NCBI RefSeq assembly: GCF_005144865.1
Contig: NZ_SWFM01000001.1
Location: 62,001-126,000, forward strand
Direction of reading: 5' to 3'
Source: Guptibacillus hwajinpoensis
Lineage (GTDB): Bacteria > Bacillota > Bacilli > Bacillales > Guptibacillaceae
DNA: 64,000 nt
Shown: in pieces, positions 17,722 through 24,286 of the stretch
Layout: each line of letters opens with the position of its first letter
How positions within the stretch are numbered: position 1 is the stretch's first letter
Notes under the pieces: model-generated
Databases searched by the model: none
Told to the model about the DNA's origin: nothing
Seen by the model: only the letters and a program-made list of their open reading frames with translations
Position numbers and translations under genes: made by a program

Positions 17722-18744
17722 ATGACTATTCTTATTGAAGAAAACGGTCTGGATATACGAACAATTGATAAAGAAGATGAAATGCATCTTTTGAAATGGT
17801 TAACGAATGATGAAGTACTTTCTTATTATGAAGGAAGAGACAACAAGTACACAATTGATAAAGTACGTAATGATTTTTTGGTCGATGATAATGAAACAAG
17901 GTGCCTTATATACAAGGAAAACTATCCAATTGGCTATATACAATTTTATCGGTTGAATGAAGTAAGAGGTATTTCACTTCCTGCAAACTCGTATGGAATG
18001 GATCAATTTATTGGAGAGCCAAAATATTGGAATAAAGGGATCGGAACAAGAGTTGTTAACATGGTTGTAAATTATATAATTGATCAATTAAAAGCTTCAC
18101 TTGTTGTCATGGATCCAAAAACCTCGAATACAAGAGCAATTACCTGTTATGAGAATGTAGGGTTTGAGAGAAAATGTGTGCTTTCTAAGAATGAATTTCA
18201 TGAGGGGGAATGGAGAAATTGTTATCTTATGGTCTATGATCCTTGTGAATATAACATTCAACCTACCCAGGAAGAACATCAAGTGAAATTGGGAAATTTG
18301 TTCACCACTCTTTGGGGAAGCACCGAAATGATTGTTTCCTCAGGGGTTTATGACATAAGTAGATTAGACGGTTTTATAGCTTACAATGAATCGGGCGATA
18401 TTAGTGGAGTTATTACTTATTACTTTCATGAAAGCTTTCTTGAAATAATCTCTTTGGATAGTTTAGTCGAAAATAACGGTGTAGGTAGCCGGCTGTTAAT
18501 GGAAGTCGAAATTGCTGCTTTCATAGGCGAATTAAATGAGGTATCGCTTCTTACGACGAATGATAATCTCAAAGCTTTACGATTCTATCAAAGAAAAGGG
18601 TATCGATTAACCAGTATTAAATCAGATGCAGTTAATCAAGCCCGTGTTCAAAAACCAGAAATCCCTGAAGTAGGTTACCATCAAATCCCTGTTCATGATG
18701 AGCTTGAACTAAGGAAAAAGTTGAAGGTAAGAGCAACGATATGA
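17722..18744 (+). CDS. tandem GNAT acetyltransferase: AAC(6')-like domain fused to a second GNAT domain
   Basis: The protein has 340 residues from the ATG at 17722 (GAAAGGA 7 bases upstream; an in-frame GTG lies at 17686). Residues about 1-170 match AAC(6')-type aminoglycoside acetyltransferases: EVLSYYEGRD, YGMDQFIGEPKYWNKGIGTRVV with the acetyl-CoA loop, MDPKTSNTRAITCYENVGF. Residues about 190-325 are another GNAT fold: SLVENNGVGSRLLMEVE (acetyl-CoA loop) and NDNLKALRFYQRKGY. A natural fusion of these two is unusual. Drug acetylation is plausible from the first domain but not proven. The stop overlaps the next start (ATGA). Confidence 0.85.
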   Translation: MTILIEENGLDIRTIDKEDEMHLLKWLTNDEVLSYYEGRDNKYTIDKVRNDFLVDDNETRCLIYKENYPIGYIQFYRLNEVRGISLPANSYGMDQFIGEPKYWNKGIGTRVVNMVVNYIIDQLKASLVVMDPKTSNTRAITCYENVGFERKCVLSKNEFHEGEWRNCYLMVYDPCEYNIQPTQEEHQVKLGNLFTTLWGSTEMIVSSGVYDISRLDGFIAYNESGDISGVITYYFHESFLEIISLDSLVENNGVGSRLLMEVEIAAFIGELNEVSLLTTNDNLKALRFYQRKGYRLTSIKSDAVNQARVQKPEIPEVGYHQIPVHDELELRKKLKVRATI

Positions 18745-19619
18745 CAAATTATATAAAAAACAATATGTTAACACTTCATGTTCTTCAAACGTGGGACATG
18801 CGTTTTATTCCAAATTATGATTTATTTTACTTTGAAGAAATGAAAGCTAACATTAATTGTTGTTCTAGAGCAACATTCACTCCTACTATTGATGAACGTA
18901 CTTCATTTCTAACGTGGAATGTGTCTCCTAAATGCAAGTGGGTGGCAGTTGTCTCAAATGATACCTTTTTGGCGTTATCAAAAGAAGATCAAATCGTTAT
19001 TCTTCAGGGCCAATTAAGAGCAAAAAGAGGTTTTGCTTTTACATTAGAAGAATTATATCAGCTACCACTTGCGGAAAATGTACATAGTATTCTCGATGAA
19101 CTTAGCTTCCCTTTTGATGAGAAGAGTTATGTTATTTTCCAGAAGTGGAGTTGGGATTTGTTACCGATTGCTTATCGTTTTGAGGTTCTTAAAATGATTG
19201 CAAAGGATTTTGTTGAATCAACATCTATTTCAAAAGAAGGTGCATTAACAAAAAATCATTCACTAATGAATGTCTTTATAGGGAGTAATGGACCAAACTG
19301 TTTTTCCGCAGCTTTATGTAACCTTGAACAAAACGAGCATCGAAAAAATCACTTAACGAAAAAGTGGGTACAACAAGATGAGTTTCTTGAGGCATTAGAA
19401 ACCTATAACTACTCTCCTACTAAGAGTACAAATGTGACTAGTCATGATGTGCTTGTCTGGTTTACTGAAAACCAACCAGTTCATGCTGCATTTGCTATAA
19501 ACAAAGAGCTTCTAGTTAATAAAAACGGTCAGACAATGTTTCACCCTTATCAATGTCTATCAATAAATAACGTCATTAGCGAATGGAGAGCATCTCGTCT
19601 TGTAATATACAAAAAATAA
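18741..19619 (+). CDS. hypothetical protein with possible papain/NlpC-P60-like C-terminal half
   Basis: A 292-residue protein translated from an ATGA overlap with the double-GNAT gene, so the two are coupled. No signal peptide or membrane segment is seen. The C-terminal part has NGPNCFSAALC (a Cys at the start of a helix), then DVLVWFTENQPVHAAFAI (a His on a strand) and LLVNKNG, the spacing and texture of a Cys-His hydrolase of the papain/NlpC-P60 type. This is an inference; I do not recognise the family. Its N-terminal half is mixed alpha/beta with WNVSPKCKWVAVVSND. Confidence 0.65.
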   Translation: MTNYIKNNMLTLHVLQTWDMRFIPNYDLFYFEEMKANINCCSRATFTPTIDERTSFLTWNVSPKCKWVAVVSNDTFLALSKEDQIVILQGQLRAKRGFAFTLEELYQLPLAENVHSILDELSFPFDEKSYVIFQKWSWDLLPIAYRFEVLKMIAKDFVESTSISKEGALTKNHSLMNVFIGSNGPNCFSAALCNLEQNEHRKNHLTKKWVQQDEFLEALETYNYSPTKSTNVTSHDVLVWFTENQPVHAAFAINKELLVNKNGQTMFHPYQCLSINNVISEWRASRLVIYKK

Positions 19620-19650
19620 GCCCCTGACGACTAGTCGTCAGGGGCTTATT
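19615..19650. terminator. bidirectional terminator, perfect 18-bp inverted repeat containing a stop codon
   Basis: The arm AATAAGCCCCTGACGACT is followed immediately by its exact complement; the TAA stop of the upstream gene is part of the stem. It serves both the plus-strand gene and the convergent cold-shock gene. Confidence 0.85.
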
Positions 19651-19657
19651 AAGCCAT

Positions 19658-19858
19658 TTATGCTTTTGTTACGTTAGCTGCTTGTGGTCCGCGGTTACCT
19701 TCTACGATTTCGAAGTTAACTTCTTGGCCTTCGTCAAGTGTTTTGAAACCTTCGCCGTTGATTGCAGAGAAGTGTACGAATACGTCGTCTCCACCTTCAA
19801 CTTCGATGAAACCGAAACCTTTTTCAGCGTTGAACCATTTTACTTTACCGTTTTGCAT
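19658..19858 (-). CDS. cold-shock protein (CspA/CspB family)
   Basis: A 66-residue single cold-shock domain starting [20 protein letters not shown], with RNP1 (KGFGFIEV) and RNP2 (VFVHFSAI) intact. It binds single-stranded RNA/DNA and acts as an RNA chaperone. The start at 19858 is set by TTAGGAGG 8 bases upstream; the longer in-frame extension to 19909 lies in the leader. Which of the Bacillus paralogues (cspB, cspC, cspD) it matches cannot be settled here. Confidence 0.95.
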   Translation of the reverse strand: MQNGKVKWFNAEKGFGFIEVEGGDDVFVHFSAINGEGFKTLDEGQEVNFEIVEGNRGPQAANVTKA

Positions 19859-19874
19859 AAAAAATTGCCTCCTA

Positions 19875-19892
19875 ATGTACCTCATCGTACAT
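19875..19892 (-). promoter_or_regulatory. small hairpin adjoining the csp ribosome site
   Basis: ATGTAC and GTACAT pair around a GATGAG loop, ending one base before the AGGAGG of the cold-shock gene (19868-19873). It could modulate translation with temperature. Confidence 0.4.
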
Positions 19893-19933
19893 AATTTAAA
19901 ATTCACCATTCACTAATTTAATACGTTTACATT

Positions 19934-19990
19934 AAAAAACTGCAGCTTTTTAAGAGGATTTAACTTTGTTACCCTCTTTCGAAGCTACAG
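19934..19990 (-). terminator. intrinsic terminator of the MFS gene
   Basis: On the minus strand CTGTAGCTT...AAGAGG pairs with CCTCTT...AAGCTGCAG, followed by six T. It separates the MFS transcript from the cold-shock gene. Confidence 0.8.
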
Positions 19991-20082
19991 CTAATTTAAA
20001 TCCTAAATATATTAATAGTAAAATGGTTTAAATATATAATAGCATCGCCTAAGCTAAAAAGCAAACCATTCTGGAAATTTAT

Positions 20083-21297
20083 TTAGTGGTTAAAAGCTCT
20101 GCTTCCCTGTTTTTTACGAAGTGACTTGTCCTTAATTGGAAGAAAGGAGCCGATCATTGCTATACATGCTGCTCCTATTAGTATGCCTTGAGTCCCTTCA
20201 CGTGCAAAACCAATAAGCACAATAAACACAATTAGATCAAATAGCGAGTCTAGAATTGATAACAATGAAATTGTAGTAGCTCTTACATAAGTTGGGATCA
20301 TGTTATTACTCAACTGTGAATAGATGGGATACCGAATGGCTCCAACCCACCTTAAGAAGAGAACAACGAAAAGCATAACCCATAATTGATTTTGAAACAT
20401 TGCTGCAATCACTAGACCTATTGCAGATAAAAAACCCGATGCGTACATTAAGAAAGTATAAGTGAATTTTTTATGAAGTAAGCCAATACTTCTGGAAGAA
20501 AAGAAAGCGAGTAACGCTCCAACTGCATATACAGATCCAATAAGATAAACGGGTAATCCTGCGTCAATCATAAGTGGCTGATCAAACTTTTGAAATACTG
20601 CAACGGTTGGAATGAATACAAGCGTTAAGTTCAAAAACATAAGCAACAACTGGGGTGCTTTTTTAATCACTTTAATTCCTTCAACTACTTTTCGTAGTGA
20701 AGTATTATCAGAAATCGTGAGTTGAACTTCGGGTTCACGAATTAGAAATAGAAGTAGAAATTCTACTATATAGGCCCCCATGCTAAGGACGATGAGTAAT
20801 TTGAATTCCTGCATTTGAAGATCTTTTGCTAAAAATGAACCGAATAACACCGCAATCATCATTGCCACAAATCCAGCTGACTGAATGTTGCCTATCGCCT
20901 GGTCCATCTTATGATGTTGATCGTCTTTTTTAAGCGATTCATATATTAAGGCTTCATCCGCTCCCGAGAAAAACGTTACAGACAGTCCGTTTAAAAAACT
21001 GAATAGCAGGAACATAGGCAAACTTTCCGCACACAACAATACTCCTATGCTTGATAGTTTAATCGATGAGCCTACGATGAATGATAGTCTAGGACCAAAA
21101 CGATCCGCGAAAACACCGGTAGGAATTTCACCAATCAAAACTGCCCCGCTCCAGCACAATAAAATGATTAGTATATCTGCTTCGCTTAATCCATTCTTAA
21201 GATAGAATAGCGTTAGGACAGGCTGAAGAAAGCTTATTGTTCCAAAGAAATTAACCCAAAATAAAACCTTGATATTTCTTGTTGAAATTGATGACAT
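20083..21297 (-). CDS. MFS transporter (probable efflux pump)
   Basis: A major-facilitator protein of 404 residues with about 12 membrane segments. After the second helix it has the motif-A-like loop GVFADRFGPRLSF; helix 4 carries SGADEALIYESL, a feature of a subgroup of Bacillus and streptococcal exporters. The ribosome site GGAGG is only three bases from the ATG. A leader peptide and two competing hairpins lie immediately upstream (see 21301-21410), an arrangement seen in drug-inducible resistance genes. The substrate is unknown. Confidence 0.85.
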   Translation of the reverse strand: MSSISTRNIKVLFWVNFFGTISFLQPVLTLFYLKNGLSEADILIILLCWSGAVLIGEIPTGVFADRFGPRLSFIVGSSIKLSSIGVLLCAESLPMFLLFSFLNGLSVTFFSGADEALIYESLKKDDQHHKMDQAIGNIQSAGFVAMMIAVLFGSFLAKDLQMQEFKLLIVLSMGAYIVEFLLLFLIREPEVQLTISDNTSLRKVVEGIKVIKKAPQLLLMFLNLTLVFIPTVAVFQKFDQPLMIDAGLPVYLIGSVYAVGALLAFFSSRSIGLLHKKFTYTFLMYASGFLSAIGLVIAAMFQNQLWVMLFVVLFLRWVGAIRYPIYSQLSNNMIPTYVRATTISLLSILDSLFDLIVFIVLIGFAREGTQGILIGAACIAMIGSFLPIKDKSLRKKQGSRAFNH

Positions 21298-21300
21298 GAT

Positions 21301-21377
21301 CCTCCAACTTTCATTGTATGTTCTGACATTAGAAAGGTAGGAGGGATGTGTTTACATTAAAGCAGTAATTCCCTCCT
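21301..21377 (-). promoter_or_regulatory. candidate translational attenuator of the MFS gene
   Basis: Three segments on the minus strand compete. Segment A (21370-21377, AGGAGGGA) lies inside the leader ORF. Segment B (21339-21346, TCCCTCCT) pairs perfectly with A over 8 bp. The region containing B (21332-21344) also pairs with segment C (21301-21312, GAAAGTTGGAGG), which is the MFS ribosome site, through CCTCC/GGAGG, AC/GT and TTTC/GAAA. A:B leaves the ribosome site open; B:C hides it. Ribosome position on the leader would choose between them. Confidence 0.6.
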
Positions 21378-21410
21378 GTTTAATGAGTTAGAAAATAGAA
21401 TTTTTGACAT
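21357..21410 (-). CDS. leader peptide MSKILFSNSLNRRELLL
   Basis: A 17-codon ORF with an excellent ribosome site (AAGGAGG, 8 bases before ATG) ends 59 bases upstream of the MFS start. Codons 12-14 (Arg-Arg-Glu) coincide with the 5' arm of the attenuator hairpin. Short leader ORFs in this position control erm, cat and several efflux genes through ribosome stalling. Confidence 0.6.
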   Translation of the reverse strand: MSKILFSNSLNRRELLL

Positions 21411-21709
21411 TAATAATTCCTCCTTCAGTTAGTTAAGAAAATTATACCAAATTGAGTTGGTTTAATGGATGATAAGTTAATAACTTAACTAAGACGAAAC
21501 AACGAGTCAGAGAACTTATGGCTTTTTACAAAATACTCTACTTACATTATGGCAACGAGCTCGGGACACAATAACCCTTATAATTGTACTACGGTTATCA
21601 TGAAAGCAATTAAACAGCTTGTTCAAAATACTTGAGCGAATTAGTGTTGATCTGACACGAGTTCTTTTATAATAAATGTATACCAATATTTGCAAAGGGG
21701 TGTACGTAT
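21411..21709. other. divergent intergenic region
   Basis: This stretch holds the presumed promoters of the leader/MFS transcript (minus) and of the CoA-binding protein gene (plus). A plausible plus -10 is TATAAT at about 21668-21673. Apart from a 70-codon minus frame without ribosome site I see no gene. Confidence 0.45.
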
Positions 21710-22123
21710 ATGAAAATTGAAAACCCATCTCGTAAGGAAATAGGGAAAATTCTTAAAGAAAACAAGCGAATCGCCGTTGTAGGTTTATCGAATAATCCAA
21801 ATCGTACGTCATATATGGTTTCGCAGGCTATGATGGATGCTGGCTATGATATTATTCCTGTAAATCCAACGATAGATGAAGCATTAGGTATCAAAGCAGT
21901 TGCTTCTTTAAAAGATATCGAAGGTCACGTTGATATCGTTAATGTGTTTAGAAGAAGTGAATATTTACCTGATATTATGAAAGACACTGTAGACATTGAT
22001 GCAGATGTTTTTTGGTCACAATTAGGTGTTATGAATGAGGAAGCGTATGAATATGGTAAAAAACATAACATGGAAATGGTAATGGATCGCTGTATTAAAG
22101 TTGAGCATGCCATGACGAAATAA
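21710..22123 (+). CDS. CoA-binding domain protein (YccU-like)
   Basis: A 137-residue Rossmann-fold protein of the YccU/COG1832 group: KRIAVVGLSNNPNRTSYMVSQAM forms the nucleotide-binding turn, then IIPVNPT and VDIVNVFRRSEYLPDI, and VFWSQLGV near the C-terminus. Members resemble the CoA-binding domain of succinyl-CoA synthetase and bind CoA; cellular role unknown. AAAGGGGTG precedes the ATG. A bidirectional terminator follows. Confidence 0.88.
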   Translation: MKIENPSRKEIGKILKENKRIAVVGLSNNPNRTSYMVSQAMMDAGYDIIPVNPTIDEALGIKAVASLKDIEGHVDIVNVFRRSEYLPDIMKDTVDIDADVFWSQLGVMNEEAYEYGKKHNMEMVMDRCIKVEHAMTK

Positions 22124-22124
22124 A

Positions 22125-22155
22125 GAAAGGGGCGTAAACAATTACGCCCCTTTTC
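22125..22155. terminator. bidirectional intrinsic terminator
   Basis: AAAGGGGCGTAA and TTACGCCCCTTT pair around ACAA, with A-rich left and T-rich right flanks; it lies between convergent genes. Confidence 0.9.
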
Positions 22156-22804
22156 ACGTTGGATAAGTATAAACCATTTTAATTTGAGCGGTAATGGTTA
22201 ATTGTCCTGGTTGTATAGGTGTACCTTGATATTGGCTGAGCATACGGTAAACAGGTGAAGAAGATTCTATTTCAATGATTTGGTGAGGGGTTTTAGGGAG
22301 TGTAATCTTTAGAGATCGAGCAATGTCTCTCGCTTTTTCTCTTGCCTGTTCAATGGCGAGTGTTAATGCTTTTTGGCTGTATTGATCAGGGTGCTTAACT
22401 TTAAATTGAATGCTTGATATGCTGTTTGCCCCTGAAGCAACTGCTGCGTCCAAAACTTCTCCAGTTTTTTTAACTGGTTCAATCAGTATGGTTAATAAAT
22501 GGGTGACTCTATATCCTAGAAATTGTTTCGTGTTATTTTCAAACGTATACTCCTCTTCAATTCGATAATCAGAGGTTTGAATATTTTCATTCGGAATACC
22601 CTTGTTATGCATTGTTTTCACAATTTCAAAAATCGTCTCTGCATTTTCCCTCTGTGCTTCACTTATACTTTTAGATGATGTTTCTGCACCGATAACAGCG
22701 GAGGTTATGTCAGGGGTTGCTTCAATAGTTCCAGTTCCATAAACCGTTATCGTGTTCTGAGACATGGACACGTTTGAAGGCTGCTCATTAGGAGTGTTGT
22801 TCAC
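22154..22804 (-). CDS. SIMPL domain-containing protein (DUF541)
   Basis: A 216-residue protein: ITVYGTGTIEATPDITSAVIG opens the SIMPL domain, followed by NIQTSDYRIEEEY, GYRVTHLLTI and the C-terminal ALTLAIEQAREKARDIARSLKI. Bacterial homologues form periplasmic or extracellular oligomers of unclear function; no clear signal peptide is visible here. Both candidate starts are GTG: that at 22804 has AAAGG 10 bases upstream, that at 22813 has only one base between, so 22804 is preferred. Confidence 0.85.
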   Translation of the reverse strand: MNNTPNEQPSNVSMSQNTITVYGTGTIEATPDITSAVIGAETSSKSISEAQRENAETIFEIVKTMHNKGIPNENIQTSDYRIEEEYTFENNTKQFLGYRVTHLLTILIEPVKKTGEVLDAAVASGANSISSIQFKVKHPDQYSQKALTLAIEQAREKARDIARSLKITLPKTPHQIIEIESSSPVYRMLSQYQGTPIQPGQLTITAQIKMVYTYPT

Positions 22805-22918
22805 ATTTTTCACGCCTTTCTTTAGAAGATTGAAGATATATCCAGGATATTGAGGACAGAAAGTGTGAGTTTTGTTAAAATTCTAAGTAGTTGTTTTGAT
22901 ACTAAGGAGGAATTGATT

Positions 22919-24157
22919 TTGCCAGAACATAATATGTTAGAAAAGTATGCAGAATTAGCTCTTAAACGAGGAGTTAATCTGCAAAAAGATCAAATGCTAA
23001 TCGTAAATGCTTCGATCGAAGGAGCAGCTTTCGCACGCATCGTTGTTAAGCAAGCATATGAAATGGGAGCAAAAACGGTACATATAAATTGGAGTGACGA
23101 TGAGCTAGATCGTTTATGGTATGAAAATGCTGCCCAGGATGTGCTTGAAAACGTTCCTGAATGGCGAGTAAAAATGTTTGACCATTTCGCAGAGGAAGGT
23201 GCAGCAATTCTATCGATTCGATCCACCAATCCTGATTTGTTAAAGGGCATTGATTCATCACGAATTTCCGCTTCTAATAAAGCGGCTGGTGAAGCGATGA
23301 AGAACTTCCGTAAATATACGATGAACGACAAAATTACGTGGTCAATCATTGCTATTCCAAATGGCGAATGGGCAACAAAGATCTTTCCAGAAGTATCAGA
23401 AGGTGAAGCCATCGAACAGCTTTGGGATCAAATCTTTAAGATTACGAGAGTGGATAAGGATCATCCAGTTGAAGCGTGGAACGAACACAATGCGACCCTT
23501 GCTAAAGCAAGAGGTGTCCTAAACGATCGACATTATAAGAAGCTTGTCTATAAAGCTCCTGGTACAGATCTTGAGATTGATCTTCCTGACGGTCATATTT
23601 GGAAAGGTGGTTCTTCTCATTCTGAACAAGGCATAGAATTTAATGCAAATATGCCTACAGAAGAAGTGTTCACACTTCCTCATAAATACGGTGTAAATGG
23701 TACAGTCGCCAGCACAAAGCCACTTAGCTACGGTGGCAACTTAATTAATAACTTCTCACTTACTTTTAAAGATGGTAAAGTAATCGATTTTTCTGCTGAA
23801 GAAGGATATGAAACGCTTGAGAACCTTCTCAACATGGATGAAGGCTCAAGAAGACTTGGTGAAATCGCAATTGTTCCACATCATTCACCAATTTCGCAGT
23901 CGGGTCTTATTTTCTTCAATACACTCTACGATGAAAATGCTTCGTGCCACCTTGCACTTGGGAAAGCATACCCTAGTAGTGTAAAGGGTGGAGCAGATAT
24001 GGATGATCAAGCGCTTGATCAAAATGGTGTTAATAACAGTATCACTCACGTTGACTTTATGATGGGTTCAGGTGAGCTAGATATTGATGGAGTAAAAGAA
24101 GATGGTACAACTGAAGCTATTTTCCGTAATGGAAACTGGGCTATCGATGTAAACTAA
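22919..24157 (+). CDS. ampS: M29 family metallo-aminopeptidase (AmpS/aminopeptidase T-like)
   Basis: The start is a TTG at 22919 with AAGGAGG 8 bases upstream, giving 412 residues, the family length; an upstream in-frame ATG (22850) has no site. Metal-ligand regions of family M29 are visible: NMPTEEVFTLPH, RRLGEIAIV, ENASCHLALG and ITHVDFMMGS. The protein removes N-terminal amino acids using two divalent metal ions, in the cytoplasm. It is followed by an intrinsic terminator. Confidence 0.92.
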   Translation: MPEHNMLEKYAELALKRGVNLQKDQMLIVNASIEGAAFARIVVKQAYEMGAKTVHINWSDDELDRLWYENAAQDVLENVPEWRVKMFDHFAEEGAAILSIRSTNPDLLKGIDSSRISASNKAAGEAMKNFRKYTMNDKITWSIIAIPNGEWATKIFPEVSEGEAIEQLWDQIFKITRVDKDHPVEAWNEHNATLAKARGVLNDRHYKKLVYKAPGTDLEIDLPDGHIWKGGSSHSEQGIEFNANMPTEEVFTLPHKYGVNGTVASTKPLSYGGNLINNFSLTFKDGKVIDFSAEEGYETLENLLNMDEGSRRLGEIAIVPHHSPISQSGLIFFNTLYDENASCHLALGKAYPSSVKGGADMDDQALDQNGVNNSITHVDFMMGSGELDIDGVKEDGTTEAIFRNGNWAIDVN

Positions 24158-24164
24158 ACTCTCG

Positions 24165-24202
24165 AACGTTCCTTCTGGTCATTCCAGTTGGGACGTTTTT
24201 TT
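24165..24202 (+). terminator. intrinsic terminator of ampS
   Basis: AACGTTCC...CTGG pairs with CCAG...GGGACGTT, followed by a run of T. Confidence 0.85.
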
Positions 24203-24286
24203 AGAACCCGTTAAACATTGCCATAATAGCTGTGTGATTCCTATAATAGATATGAAGGTACATGAAAGAAAAAAATAGGTGATAAC

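Noticed and set aside
21516-21728. Minus-strand ORF of 70 codons
   Set aside because: No ribosome site; it runs into the start of the CoA-binding protein gene and lies across that gene's promoter.
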